DNA from: JBBRCX01 sp038204465
GTDB lineage: Bacteria > Planctomycetota > Phycisphaerae > Tepidisphaerales > Tepidisphaeraceae
Reading direction: 5' to 3'
Length of the DNA stretch: 64,000 nucleotides
Assembly: GCA_038204465.1 (NCBI GenBank)
Contig: JBBRCX010000002.1
Location: 1-64,000 of the forward strand
The notes beneath the pieces were generated by a model, which saw nothing but the letters and a program-made list of their open reading frames with translations, searched no databases and was not told the DNA's origin. Below, in pieces: positions 51,440 to 61,944 of this stretch (positions are counted from its first letter, which is position 1; every line of letters starts with the position of its first letter). The position numbers and the translations under genes were made by a program.

Positions 51440-52789
51440 ATGAACGACTGGGACGATGCCGAGCGACGGGTCGAGAAAGCGCAAGAGCTCTTCGAGCAGC
51501 GCCGTTGGGTTGAAGCCCTCGAAGAACTCCGCGCCGCAACCAGCATCAATCCCTACAACGGCGGATGGTTCTTCAATATCGGACTCACCCTCGACGAGAT
51601 GGAACGCTTCGACGAGGCCATCGAGGCCTACCGCAAGTCGCTTGAGATCGATGCGAATGATCTGCAGGCGATGAACCACCTCGGCATCGACCTCCACCGC
51701 GTCGGCAACTTCAAGGACGCCCTGCAAATCTTCGAGCGGATGCAGACCGTCGATTCATCCTTCGAGCCGTCCTACTGCCACCGCATCATGACCTACCGCG
51801 AGATGGGGGACCACGACAAGGCCGAGGAGATGTTCTACCTCGCCCGGCTCTACAAGGAGCACTGCCCGCATTGCTACTACAACATGGGCTGCAGCCTCAA
51901 CGATCGCGGCTACTACGACAAGGCGATCTATTGCTGGCAGAAAACCCTCGATCTCGATGAGGCCCACCCCGAGGTGCAGCTGCGCATCGCTGAAGCCCTC
52001 TGGGGCAAGGGTGAGCTCGAAGGCGCCCGCCAGCATTACCTGATCGGCCTTCGCCAGGATCCCGGGAGCACCGACACCTTATTGGACTTGGGCGATCTGC
52101 TGCTCGAGATGGGACGCACCGAGGAGGCCGGCGAGAAGTTTCGCCGCGCCATCGAGCTGGCGCCTGAAGAACCGGCCGGCTATTTCTGTCACGGCCTCTG
52201 GCTGACTCGCTGCGATCGCCGCGAAGAAGCCATCGCCGCTTTCATCAAGACGCTCCAACTGGATCCGACCTACCCAGGGGTCCACCTTCGCCTCGGCGAG
52301 CTTCATCATCGCCAGCACGACACCGCATCGACCCGCAAGCATCTTCGCGCCGAGATGCTCTTGCGCCCCCAGGAGCCGCAGGTGCTCCTCGACCTCGGTA
52401 ATCTGCTGATGGACGTCGGCCTGCCCCGCGCCGCCGTCGGCTGTCTGAAGCGGCTTGTCCAGATGGACCCGCTCAACGTCAGCGGCTGGCAGAACCTGGC
52501 GGTGGCGCAGTTCATGATCCGCCGGTATGACGAAGGGATCGTCAGCTGCCAGGAGGCCCTGCGGCGCGAGCCCGGCAACACGATGTCGCTATACAACCTC
52601 GCCCTCGCCTACGAGCACCGCGGGCGCTACGACGAGGCCCTCGTTCTCGTCCGCCGCGGAATGCGCAAGGATCCCGCCGACACTTCCTTCCAGAAGCTCG
52701 ACCTGCGCATCCGCCTCCTCCGCTTCAAGCACCGCATCGCCCAGCTCTTCCGCGGCCTGCTGCTAAAGCCCGCAAACCCGAAGCGCTAG
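51440..52789 (+). CDS. TPR-repeat protein
   Basis: 449 residues. Nine or more tetratricopeptide repeats with the usual W/L-G-Y-A-F-A-P pattern, for example WFFNIGLTLDEMERFDEAIEAYRKSLEID, CYYNMGCSLNDRGYYDKAIYCWQKTLDLD and NTMSLYNLALAYEHRGRYDEALVL. No signal peptide, so cytoplasmic scaffold. Partner unknown. Confidence 0.85.
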   Translation: MNDWDDAERRVEKAQELFEQRRWVEALEELRAATSINPYNGGWFFNIGLTLDEMERFDEAIEAYRKSLEIDANDLQAMNHLGIDLHRVGNFKDALQIFERMQTVDSSFEPSYCHRIMTYREMGDHDKAEEMFYLARLYKEHCPHCYYNMGCSLNDRGYYDKAIYCWQKTLDLDEAHPEVQLRIAEALWGKGELEGARQHYLIGLRQDPGSTDTLLDLGDLLLEMGRTEEAGEKFRRAIELAPEEPAGYFCHGLWLTRCDRREEAIAAFIKTLQLDPTYPGVHLRLGELHHRQHDTASTRKHLRAEMLLRPQEPQVLLDLGNLLMDVGLPRAAVGCLKRLVQMDPLNVSGWQNLAVAQFMIRRYDEGIVSCQEALRREPGNTMSLYNLALAYEHRGRYDEALVLVRRGMRKDPADTSFQKLDLRIRLLRFKHRIAQLFRGLLLKPANPKR

Positions 52790-52855
52790 GCGCTGCGCGG
52801 CCTTCTTCTCCCCAAAAGAGAATATGGCAGCCCTTGCCGCAGATCGCGACTTTAT

Positions 52856-55800
52856 TCAGGATTGTGCAACGAGCTCGATCCCACTCACGATTGCGTTGTC
52901 GACTATTGACGTGAAGGCGATATTGAGCTGACCGCCCGTGACCGTCACCGTGAAGCTCTTCACGACCGCCGTCTGACCGCCACTGTCAGCGACGAGATCG
53001 AAATTCGTCAACAGCGGCGACCCCTCCGCCGACACGTTGAAGATGCGCTTGCCGGTCGCGGTGTTCACCGAGTCCGACATGTAGAGGTTCAGCGTGTAGG
53101 TCCCGTCGGCCACCGCCAGGTTGTAGCTCATGTTGCCCCAGCGGCGCGTCATGTACATCGTGTCGTCGGTCGTCCCTTTGACGTCATAAGCGCTCGTTGA
53201 CACCGTGCCGCCGCTGAAGCCGCTGTCCCCTGACCAGTTATTCCCAGCCGAGTCCGTGTACGCCGACCCCCCGACGTTGATCCGGTACAGCGCCGGGCCG
53301 TTCGCGGGAATTACGGTCGGACGAACCGCATTCAACGTCGCGGTGGCCGACTCGTTCCCGCTGGTGTCGATCGCGGTGATGCGGTAGTACGAGCGCGCCC
53401 CGGCCGGTGCGGTCGAGTCGACGAAGCTCGCCCCGGTCAGGATCGCCCCGTTCAGCTTCGTGAAGCTCCCGGCGGCCGAGGTGCTCCGGTAGATGTTGTA
53501 CCCGGCCAGGTCCGACTCCGAGTTGGCGGTCCACGACGTGACGATCTTTGTCAGGGAGCCCACCGCGTTGGCCCCGTTTGGAGCAGCAGGTGCAGTGGTA
53601 TCGCTCGGCGGCGCGACAGGGGCGGTCACACTGTAGTCGCGGAACTGCACGCTCATCACCGAACTGGTGCTGTGCGCGCTCGCAGCCATGCCGAGTAAAA
53701 GTGCCGAGGGCATCGCCTGCGTCGCCTGTCCACTCTGGGCCCAGTTGACGCCGTCAGTGCTGTAGTAGGCGGTGAACAGATTGCCGACGCGCGTCAGGCG
53801 CACCCAGACGTTGGGGTAGCTGATCGTTCCAGCCTTGGCGCTGCTCGTGCCGCCGCCGCTCGTGCTTCGACGGCTGAATTGGAAGCCGTCTCCACCGGTG
53901 GCGAGCGAGAACAGGTTTGCGCTTCCGGCAGAGACGTCGGCGCGGGCCATGATGCCCGCCTTGGTGAAGGCATCCACCGCCGCCATCGCGGGAATGTGCA
54001 CCCGCGCGTCGAAGTCGCCGCTCACCTGTTTATAGACGAACCGGAACCCGTCGCTTGTGCCACCGACATCGGCGCCGCCGGCGGTGACGTTGTAGTCCGA
54101 GCCGCTGGTCACAACTGTGGTATCGCCCGCGGGCGTGGCATTGATGTCCGCGCTGCTGAAGCCCGAAGCCGCCTGTTGCGGCGTCGTCGCCGAGCCCACC
54201 GGGCTATAGGTCGAAAGCCCGGCGGAGTTCTCGCTTCGGACCTGATAGCTGTACGTGCTGTTGGGAGCGCGCCCGCTGTCCACGAAGCTTGTGCTCGTGA
54301 CGCCGCTCGCGATCTCCGTGAAGCTGCTCTCCCCGGGTCCCTTGCGCTCGACGCGGTAGCTGGTGGCGTTCGCCCCGGCGGGCCAGCTCAAGCTGATCTG
54401 CGTGGCCGAGTCGGCGGTCGCGGTGAGCGATCCGGGAGCGGCGGGGGCCGGCTGCGCCGCAAGCGTGGTGTCGCTGGCGGTAGGGCTGTAACCCGACAGG
54501 CCCGCCGAGTTCTCCGCCCGCACCTGGTACGAGTACGTGCTGCTCGCAGCCAGGCCGGTGTCGGAGTAGCTGGTCCCGCTCACGCCGCTCGCGATCTGCG
54601 TGAACGTGCTCTCGCCCGGGCCCTTTCGCTCGATGCGGTAGCTCGTCGCGCCGCTGGAGGCCGACCAGCTGACGTCAATCCGGCTGCTGCTCGCCACGCT
54701 TGCCGTCGCGGTTGCCGGGGCGGGCGGAATGTTCACCACCGGCGGGGTAATCCCCGCGAATCCGGTCAGGCCGCGGAACTTGACAGTGGCCGTCGCCGTC
54801 GTGCTGTTGGCGTTCACCGCCATGCCGAGCATCAACGTCGAGGGCATCGTCTGCGATGCCTGCGTCGTCTGCACCCACGTGACGCCGTCCGTGCTGTAGT
54901 ACCCCGTGAAGACATTGTTCACGCGAGTCAGCCGCACCCAGACGTTCGGATAGCTGACCACGCCTTTCTTCAGGTAGCTGGTCGTCCCGCCAGCGGCCGA
55001 GCGCCGGCTGAAGTGGAAGCCGTCCGCGATGGTTGCGAACGAGAACACGTTCGCGCTCTGCGGAGTCAGGTCGGTCCGGGCCATCAACCCCGCCGTTGCA
55101 GTCGTCTGACCGCCGGTGAAGCTGATGATCTGCCCCTTCACATCGAAGTTGCCGGTCACCTGCTGATACACGTATCGGAAACTGTCGGTGGTGCCATAGA
55201 TCGCAGCGCCGCCCGCGGTGATGTCATAATCGTTGGGGTTCAGCACCGTCGTGCTGCCCGCGGGAGTTGCGTTGATGTCCTGGCTCGCGAAATTCGACGC
55301 CGGCTGCTGCGGTGTCGTGGCAGAAGCGGTCGCGCTGTATCCCGACAATCCGCCGGAGTTTTCCGCGCGCACCCGGTAGGTGTAACTGTTGCCCGCGGTG
55401 ACCCCGGTGTCGACATAGCTCGTCACGCTCACGCCAACCTTTATCTCGGTAAAGGCGCTCTCGCCCGGACCCATGCGCTCGACGCGATAGCTCGAAGCAT
55501 TCGCCGACAACGCCCAGCTCAGCGTGATCTGCGTCGGCGAGTCAGCATTCGCACTCAAGCTTGCCGGCGTCGCCGGGGCGCCGGCCGGGCGCGCAGCGCT
55601 CGACATGGTCGACTGCCCCGACTCATTTCCCGCGGTGTCCACTGCGCTGACCTTGTAGTACCAGGTCACCGTCGGCTGCGTCGTCGAGTCCGTGTATGCG
55701 CTGCCCGTGATGTATGCGCCGCTGTTGATCAGGATATAAGTGCCGCCCGCGGCGTCGCTGCGATACACCCTGTAGCCCGCCAGGTCGGCCTCGGTGTTCA

Positions 55801-58800
55801 CGTCCCAACTCAACACGATCCCGCCGGGTTGCCCGCTGGCAACCAGGTTCGTCGGCGGAACCGGCGCGACGGTGTCGGCCGAGCGGGTTGCGCTGACCGT
55901 CGCCGAAACGCCGGACTCGCCGCCCCAGTTGTCCCGCGCCGTAACCCGATAGAACGAGGTCGTCCCCGCCGGAGCCGTCGCATCCAGGAAGTCAGATGTC
56001 GTGACCGCCGTCGTGTTGGTCTTTACGAACGTGCCGGTTGCCGTTGCGCTCCGGTAGACGTTGTAACCCGCCAGCGTGCGGTCGCTGTTGTCCGACCAGT
56101 CGAGAGTAATGCCGTTCGGCTGAGGCGTGGCGACCAGTCCCGTCGGGACCGCCGGGTTGGCCGGACGCATGTTGCTCACCAGGTACGTGTTGTCCTGATA
56201 GTCGTAGTTGATGCCCTGGTAGTCCATCACCACCAGCCAGGTGTTCGCGATCAGGTTGCCGCTGCGATCGCGGGCGGGGAGGAAGCGCACGTGGTGACCG
56301 TAGCCGCCGCCGGGCTGCTCCTGCACGTTCAGCGTATCGTCGCTGCTCTCACCATCGATCTTGAATCCGAACACATTGTTGGTGCTGAAGCTCGCCTGTG
56401 CCGGCGGGTTGCCGGTAGCCGTCGAGCGCGGAAGCAGCGACTGCCCGTCATCGCCGATGTGCGTGAAAAGCGTCGTCGTGCCGGTGCTGCCCCTGGTGAA
56501 CCACCGGATCGTCGCGGTATTCCCCTGGGTGTGATAAGCATCCAGCTGCCGCACGGTGATCGACAGGTTAGAGTCGGCGCGCTGCCAATAGTTGGACAGG
56601 ACCTCTTCGCCAACGCTCGAGACGCGCCCACCCTGGTTCATACTCTGGCCGGCGCCGAGTATCTGCGTCCCGAAGCCAAAGATGTTGTTCATCATGACCG
56701 ACAGCAGCGGCTCCTGCCCGTCCTCCGAGCGCTGCTGCCACCAGCCCGCAAGCTGAAGCATGGTGTCCGGCTCGTCCGCGTCATTGGTGTTGATCGTGAG
56801 CGTGCCGTTGTAGACGCCGCCGGTGTTCGCCGCGGCGTCGATCGTCTGGTTGTCGGTGTGCGGCGGGTTGCTGGTGGCGACAAACTGCAACGTCACGTCA
56901 AGGAACAATCCCGGCGCGATCGCGGTGCCCGCCGCCGGAGGGTTGACGATCTGCCACGCGGGGCTGCTCAGCGTCATCGAGTTGATGACCAGGTCATTCG
57001 TTCCTGTATTGCGGATCCGGAACGTGGACTTGTCGTGAACGACGTTGTTCGGCGGCTGCGTCACCACGCCGGTGATCGGGTCGGTCTTCGGATCCGGCGG
57101 CTGCACCTGGATGCGGTTGAAGATCAGGCGGTCCGGGAAGGGCACGCCATCCAGGTTTTCCAATCCCACCTCGGCGCCGGCCGCCCCTGGCTGGACGTTG
57201 CGGATGATCCCGACGAAGTCCTGGGTGTCGTACGCGCCGTTCAGGTCGTTGATGTAGTCTTCGCTCGTGAAGACGTACGCGTTCGGAACGACCGAGCCAT
57301 CGGCGTTTTTCAGGGCGAAGAAGCGCACCTTGCGCCGATTGGCAACGGTGTTCTCCGTCGTATTGAGCACATCCTCGCTGTACGCGGTGTTGCCGAAGAT
57401 CGGGAAGTTGGCGTAAAGACCGAAGTCCTTGGCGCCCGGATCGAAGCTGGTGGCGCCGAGCAGCGTCGGGTGGACCGTCTGCGCGTCAGCGCCGGCGACC
57501 GTCAGCAGCTCGGTCCTGGCCGTCGGCGTTCCCGCGTCGTAATAGCCGAAACGGACCACAGGCGACCCGCCGGCCATGGTCGCGAGCGGCTCGATCGTGA
57601 TCGGCCCATTGCCCGCCTTGACCAGCCGCTGGATGTACAGCTCGTCGTTGGTGCTCGAGAGCGGCTCGGCGTTACTGAACAGGTTCGTGTTCGCCGGATT
57701 GATGTCACCCGTCGCGATCGGCAATTGATACAGGTCAAAGATGCGCTGCAGCGACGGCTCATTTTGTCCGCCGGTGCCGGCCGTCGCGAGCCCGCGGAGC
57801 GCGATCGATGTCGTTGGTGCGTTGGGGTCATTGCTCTTGATGACCAGCGTGGCCGTGTGCACGCCCAGGCTTGTCGTGCTTGCCGCGCTGTACGCGATGC
57901 TGACCGTGACTGAGCCGCCCACCGGGACTGTAGCCGGCAGCGTCGGTTTCGCGGTGATGATGAACTGCGTCCCATCCGTTCCGACGATCGTGAAACCGTC
58001 GGCTGGGATCGCGAGGGCGGCGGTGCCCGTGTTGGTGATGGTCAGGTTCTGCGACCCGCTCGAGGCGCCGCCGCGCACGTCGTTGAAATAGAACGCGCTG
58101 GCGCTGGTGACGATGTGCGCCCCCGGCGTAATCGGGCGCAGCAGCGTGAGTTGCTGCCCCCCATACTCGGCGACGTAGATGAAGCCCGTACGCGTGTCTT
58201 CCGTGAGATCGAGCGGGTCAACGAAGTGCGTTAATCCGGCGATTCCGGTCTGCGCCGCGGTGATATTGCCGTTGGCGTCGGGCGCGAGTGCGATGATGTC
58301 GTCGCCGCCGCTGTAGCGGGCCACCAGAAGTTTGCCGTCGAGCGCGCCGTTGAACGCGTTGCCCTTGTATTCAATGACGCCGTCGGGCGAGTAGTGCTTC
58401 CCGAAGATATAGGCGGCGCCCCGGTAGTTGCGGTCCGGCTGCGTGCCGACGGGGTATTGGCCGAACTCTTCGTAATCGATGCCGCCGCTCGGGTTGCCTC
58501 CGTCGAGGACATACTCGCCCCGCGTCGGGTTGGGGTGCCCGTAATAACCGCCCTGTTGGATCTTGAAGAGGAAGTCATCCTCCGTCGTCGTGACGTTGCT
58601 GAGGGCGGGAACCTGGGTGCCGTCATACGGACCATTCGTCCCCTCGTCGATGCGCTGGCTGCTGAAGACCGAGCTTGGATAGCCCGGCGTGCTGCCGCCG
58701 GCTGACGAACCGTTCGTCGGCGCGTACAGATATCCGGCGCGCGTCCACACCAGGTCGTACGCGTTTCGCACGCCGCTTGCGTAAATCGTCAAAGGCGCAT

Positions 58801-60607
58801 TCGCCGCGAACGGGTTGTACGTCCCGGCTTCGTTGGTCCGAACATCCAGCGCACCCTGTCCGTTCGCGATTCGCTGCGCCACTGCGGTGACGTTGAGCCG
58901 CAGAACCGCTGCGTTCAGCAGGTGCTCGGTGCGCAGCCCCCACGCGTTGTCCGGTGCACCCATCGCGGTGTTGCTCGACTGGCTGACGTAGAGAGCGCCG
59001 TCGGGACCAAACACCGTCTGGTTCGTCGTGTGGTCGCGCACGGAGCGCGGCAGGCCCACCACGTAGTCCTGGTAATTCTCGAGGTTCGCCCCGCTGATCC
59101 GGCTGATCGCGCCGGTCCAGTCGGTCGCGTTTTCGAATGCGTAATCCCCATGGCTCACCCAGGCAATGAGATTGCTCGCGGTCGACGCCGGATCAAAGGT
59201 GATGCCCGTCAGGAAGCGCGGGCCGCCATTCTGGGTCTGAACGACCGTGATGTTCTGCGGTGCGCCCAGCGTCCCATCCGGGTTCACATTGAAGCGTTGA
59301 ATCAGCCCGTCGATGCTGCAGGCGTAAAGCTTCCCGTCGGGACCCATCGCGACGCTGCTGTATTGCAGGCCGCTCGCCGTCGAGAGGGTGACCTTCTCGA
59401 ATGCGATGGAAGGATCGGTTGGGTTCTGAACGTCGGCCCCGGTGGTGAACGTCGAGAGGTACGGCATGAACGCCGCGCCGCCCGTGTCTTTCAGTCCGCT
59501 GGTGACTTCGAACGTGTAGCTCGTGTTGGGGTCGAGAAGCCCCTTCGGCTGCGCCACGATCGCGTCGCCGCCGCCGGAGGTGTTGAGGGTGGACAGCACC
59601 GCCAAGCGATCGCTCGTCCGATACACCTTGACGCTGTTCAGGTCCAGCGTCCTGGAATCAACCCCTTTGCCTGGATTGGGCAGGAACACGTCCGCCGCGA
59701 TGAAGCCGTCGCGATAGACGCCTGTCTCGCCGTTGGCGGGGCGTGTTGCGGTGACCGAAGGGCGGCTGCTGATCGGCGTACCCGAGACGATCTCGAATCG
59801 GTCGAAGCTGACGGTGACCGGCGCCAGGTCGTTCTTCTGCGATGCGAAGATGCCGGCGCGGGACATGCCGTTGAAAAACAGCGCCTTCTGCGTGCCGTTG
59901 AGTGTGATCTGCTGGTTTGCCTGCGTGAGGGCGCCGCCGTTGACGCGGTAGTATGCGGTGACGGTCCCGGTCACAGAGTCGCATGCCAGCTCGACGTCCA
60001 GCGTGTTGATATTGGCGAAGCTGCCGACGTTCGTCAGCGCGGCGCTGCCGGTCAGCGTGTGCGTCCATGTGTTGGTGCCCGTCTTCTGCTCGTCGACAAA
60101 CTGCAGGTACTGGCCGGTCGACGTGCCGATCGCCACAAACTTGATGTAGTTGTCCTGGTCCGGGCCAAAGACCACCCCGCCTTGCTGGTTCGGTGACTTG
60201 ATGAACCCCAGCGGGCCTTTGAGCCGTGCCACGATGGTGAACGAGCCCTTGCTCCCGTCGAATCCCGTCTGCAGGACATTCGTTTGAGTGTTGTCGCCTT
60301 CCCACGCGCTGCCCGCGGTGGCGGTGCCGGTGGTGGTGAGGTTCAGCAGCCCGGAGGCAGTCTGAAGGTCGATCAGGCTCGATTGATACTCGGCCGGGTT
60401 CTTGCCGGGCTGGACGAAGGTAAAGCCGGTCCCTTCGCCGTCCTTGTCCGCGATGCCGCCGTGAAGACTGTCGAACTCGAGGGCATAGGGGAGCGTCTGG
60501 ACAATCGTGGGGTCGCCCGCCATCAGGCGCCGTTCCTCCAGCCGTTCGACGACTGCAGTGACAGCGTGGCTGAGCCGCTCGAGGGCGCTCCGATACTTAA
60601 CACTCAC
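52856..60607 (-). CDS. Giant modular surface protein with LEPR-XLL N terminus, propeller, FN3 and malectin domains
   Basis: 2583 residues. The N terminus has the planctomycete motif VERLEERRLMAG (about 20-31), then a laminin-G/concanavalin-like domain (45-280), a Big_5-like Ig domain (284-390), a soluble glucose-dehydrogenase/NHL-like propeller (400-830), a Hydin/ASH-like domain (830-930) and another near 1180-1290, FN3 domains from about 1490, two DUF1349-like domains (about 1770-1950 and 2150-2330), and a C-terminal malectin domain (about 2440-2583). The FN3-DUF1349 block is clearly duplicated. It is likely exported to the cell surface and binds or modifies carbohydrate. Confidence 0.85.
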   Translation of the reverse strand: MSVKYRSALERLSHAVTAVVERLEERRLMAGDPTIVQTLPYALEFDSLHGGIADKDGEGTGFTFVQPGKNPAEYQSSLIDLQTASGLLNLTTTGTATAGSAWEGDNTQTNVLQTGFDGSKGSFTIVARLKGPLGFIKSPNQQGGVVFGPDQDNYIKFVAIGTSTGQYLQFVDEQKTGTNTWTHTLTGSAALTNVGSFANINTLDVELACDSVTGTVTAYYRVNGGALTQANQQITLNGTQKALFFNGMSRAGIFASQKNDLAPVTVSFDRFEIVSGTPISSRPSVTATRPANGETGVYRDGFIAADVFLPNPGKGVDSRTLDLNSVKVYRTSDRLAVLSTLNTSGGGDAIVAQPKGLLDPNTSYTFEVTSGLKDTGGAAFMPYLSTFTTGADVQNPTDPSIAFEKVTLSTASGLQYSSVAMGPDGKLYACSIDGLIQRFNVNPDGTLGAPQNITVVQTQNGGPRFLTGITFDPASTASNLIAWVSHGDYAFENATDWTGAISRISGANLENYQDYVVGLPRSVRDHTTNQTVFGPDGALYVSQSSNTAMGAPDNAWGLRTEHLLNAAVLRLNVTAVAQRIANGQGALDVRTNEAGTYNPFAANAPLTIYASGVRNAYDLVWTRAGYLYAPTNGSSAGGSTPGYPSSVFSSQRIDEGTNGPYDGTQVPALSNVTTTEDDFLFKIQQGGYYGHPNPTRGEYVLDGGNPSGGIDYEEFGQYPVGTQPDRNYRGAAYIFGKHYSPDGVIEYKGNAFNGALDGKLLVARYSGGDDIIALAPDANGNITAAQTGIAGLTHFVDPLDLTEDTRTGFIYVAEYGGQQLTLLRPITPGAHIVTSASAFYFNDVRGGASSGSQNLTITNTGTAALAIPADGFTIVGTDGTQFIITAKPTLPATVPVGGSVTVSIAYSAASTTSLGVHTATLVIKSNDPNAPTTSIALRGLATAGTGGQNEPSLQRIFDLYQLPIATGDINPANTNLFSNAEPLSSTNDELYIQRLVKAGNGPITIEPLATMAGGSPVVRFGYYDAGTPTARTELLTVAGADAQTVHPTLLGATSFDPGAKDFGLYANFPIFGNTAYSEDVLNTTENTVANRRKVRFFALKNADGSVVPNAYVFTSEDYINDLNGAYDTQDFVGIIRNVQPGAAGAEVGLENLDGVPFPDRLIFNRIQVQPPDPKTDPITGVVTQPPNNVVHDKSTFRIRNTGTNDLVINSMTLSSPAWQIVNPPAAGTAIAPGLFLDVTLQFVATSNPPHTDNQTIDAAANTGGVYNGTLTINTNDADEPDTMLQLAGWWQQRSEDGQEPLLSVMMNNIFGFGTQILGAGQSMNQGGRVSSVGEEVLSNYWQRADSNLSITVRQLDAYHTQGNTATIRWFTRGSTGTTTLFTHIGDDGQSLLPRSTATGNPPAQASFSTNNVFGFKIDGESSDDTLNVQEQPGGGYGHHVRFLPARDRSGNLIANTWLVVMDYQGINYDYQDNTYLVSNMRPANPAVPTGLVATPQPNGITLDWSDNSDRTLAGYNVYRSATATGTFVKTNTTAVTTSDFLDATAPAGTTSFYRVTARDNWGGESGVSATVSATRSADTVAPVPPTNLVASGQPGGIVLSWDVNTEADLAGYRVYRSDAAGGTYILINSGAYITGSAYTDSTTQPTVTWYYKVSAVDTAGNESGQSTMSSAARPAGAPATPASLSANADSPTQITLSWALSANASSYRVERMGPGESAFTEIKVGVSVTSYVDTGVTAGNSYTYRVRAENSGGLSGYSATASATTPQQPASNFASQDINATPAGSTTVLNPNDYDITAGGAAIYGTTDSFRYVYQQVTGNFDVKGQIISFTGGQTTATAGLMARTDLTPQSANVFSFATIADGFHFSRRSAAGGTTSYLKKGVVSYPNVWVRLTRVNNVFTGYYSTDGVTWVQTTQASQTMPSTLMLGMAVNANSTTATATVKFRGLTGFAGITPPVVNIPPAPATATASVASSSRIDVSWSASSGATSYRIERKGPGESTFTQIASGVSGTSYSDTGLAASSTYSYQVRAENSAGLSGYSPTASDTTLAAQPAPAAPGSLTATADSATQISLSWPAGANATSYRVERKGPGESSFTEIASGVTSTSFVDSGRAPNSTYSYQVRSENSAGLSTYSPVGSATTPQQAASGFSSADINATPAGDTTVVTSGSDYNVTAGGADVGGTSDGFRFVYKQVSGDFDARVHIPAMAAVDAFTKAGIMARADVSAGSANLFSLATGGDGFQFSRRSTSGGGTSSAKAGTISYPNVWVRLTRVGNLFTAYYSTDGVNWAQSGQATQAMPSALLLGMAASAHSTSSVMSVQFRDYSVTAPVAPPSDTTAPAAPNGANAVGSLTKIVTSWTANSESDLAGYNIYRSTSAAGSFTKLNGAILTGASFVDSTAPAGARSYYRITAIDTSGNESATATLNAVRPTVIPANGPALYRINVGGSAYTDSAGNNWSGDSGFSGGTVSTSAYDVKGTTDDTMYMTRRWGNMSYNLAVADGTYTLNLYMSDSVNTATGKRIFNVSAEGSPLLTNFDLVADSGGQTAVVKSFTVTVTGGQLNIAFTSIVDNAIVSGIELVAQS

Positions 60608-61215
60608 GGCATCTCTCCGGGTAGCGGTTACAGGCTGCTGCGCTCACACCCACACGGGAAGCGTACGAAAAGATATACCTTCTAAAAACCGGCCGGGCGA
60701 ACCGCATCCCCACGCGGGCAATGGCCCTCGCGTCTCATAAAACCGTGGGGAATTCCACGGGTTTCGGCGAAGAATGCAGAAACAGACAGGGCTGATAATA
60801 GTGAGCGCATTTCTCCTCCATTGCGCCTGCTCTATCCTTGAAATCGGCACAATCCGCAGCGCCGTTAGGACCGCGCCGAAGGAATCCGCACCGATTTTTG
60901 GGTGCTGAAGGGATGGGCGCTGGACTTGACCACCACGAGGTCCGATAGCCTTCGCGCGCAATGAAAGGACAAACAGGCCACCCCTTCGGTGCTGAGGCTG
61001 ACGTGATGCACCGCCACCACCGTCATTAAGATGCCGACCGTGCCGCGCCGGGAATGCGAATGACCCCGCGCTTGTTCACGCCATCGAACTCGGTGCGCAG
61101 CCGCTTGCCCGACGGGCGATCACAGCGCGCGAGTCCGTTTCGTGAGCACGCTCGGCACTTCTTGAAGGGGTTGTGCGCCGCCGCCGGATTCGGGTAGGGT
61201 GACACCGGGGTGAAG
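60608..61215. other. Gene-free stretch between the giant gene and a small ORF
   Basis: About 600 bases. It must hold the promoter of the 2583-residue gene. Plus and minus frames here read as noise; I see no hairpin with a T run. Confidence 0.4.
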
Positions 61216-61353
61216 ATGGCTCGCCGCGTCGTACAAATCCTCGCTCTCCTCACGCTCATTGCCCTCGCGGTGCTCATCGCCAGGACGCGCGAGGATCTGC
61301 CGTTGCCACAGAACACCGGTCCTGTCACCGAAGGCGCGCCCGGCGCCGAATGA
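61216..61353 (+). CDS. Very short membrane-anchored ORF
   Basis: 45 codons: ATG 61216 follows GGGGTGAAG; the product is a basic start (ARRVVQ), one hydrophobic stretch (ILALLTLIALAVLIA) and a Glu/Pro-rich tail. It could be a real small membrane protein or the N-terminal piece of a former larger gene, since the PEP-CTERM fragment immediately after its stop lies in the same frame. Confidence 0.4.
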   Translation: MARRVVQILALLTLIALAVLIARTREDLPLPQNTGPVTEGAPGAE

Positions 61354-61650
61354 CCAACTTTCCCCCTGCGGTGCCGCAACGATCCGAACCCACGCCCTCC
61401 AGCCTATCGTGACGAGAATCCCCAGGGATATGGCCCGCCCTTCTATGGCTTCTCGGTCTTCGGTTCGAGCGCCTATTCCGCAGACCCTGACGGTATTGGG
61501 GTCGGATTCCTCGACAGCAACAGCTCCGGGTCGTTTACCCTGAACGACGGCGACATGCAGGCGAGCATCACCGCCACTCCCGAGCCTTCGAGCCTCGGGC
61601 TCCTGTCGCTCGGCGGGCTTTACGCGCTTCGGCGGCGAAGGGCTGCGTGA
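61354..61650 (+). pseudogene. 3' remnant of a PEP-CTERM surface protein gene
   Basis: 99 codons in frame from just after the stop of the small ORF, ending in ATPEPSSLGLLSLGGLY then ALRRRRAA and stop at 61648. This is a PEP-CTERM sorting tail: Pro-Glu-Pro, hydrophobic helix, Arg cluster. Upstream it reads FYGFSVFGSSAYSADPDGIG and GSFTLNDGDMQ, as in planctomycete PEP-CTERM proteins. No usable start exists until a late Met, so the front of the gene is missing. Confidence 0.68.
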
Positions 61651-61739
61651 CTGCCGCCGATTGTAGCGTCTATACCGGCGGCACTGCCCCCGTCGGTGCC
61701 AACCACTCAGTCGAATGTAATCGATCCAACATTCTCCCG

Positions 61740-61769
61740 TTGACACTCTTCTTCCGGCAGATTTATAAC
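61740..61769 (+). promoter_or_regulatory. Candidate promoter of the second giant gene
   Basis: TTGACA (61740-61745), 17-18 base spacer, TTATAA/TATAAC (61763-61769). Very good sigma-70 match about 175 bases upstream of the GTG at 61945. Confidence 0.6.
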
Positions 61770-61944
61770 TCAGCCCGTCGTCGCGAAGTGGTGCCGGTAT
61801 GGTCAGTGGGTGACCCGGCTGATGTCCGCTTCGCGCGATTGATGTTCCTGTCGTTGATCTCCACCTGTTTGGGCACAGGACCGCACTCGCATCGCGCGAC
61901 GTGCGGCGGGCGGAGCGTGGGAACGTTGCGAAGGAGGAAGCACC

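Noticed and set aside
53879..57913. 1344-codon plus-strand frame
   Set aside because: It is the exact antisense of the giant minus-strand gene; Arg/Ala/Asp-rich translation without domains, as expected from the high-GC mirror of repeated FN3 and propeller sequence.
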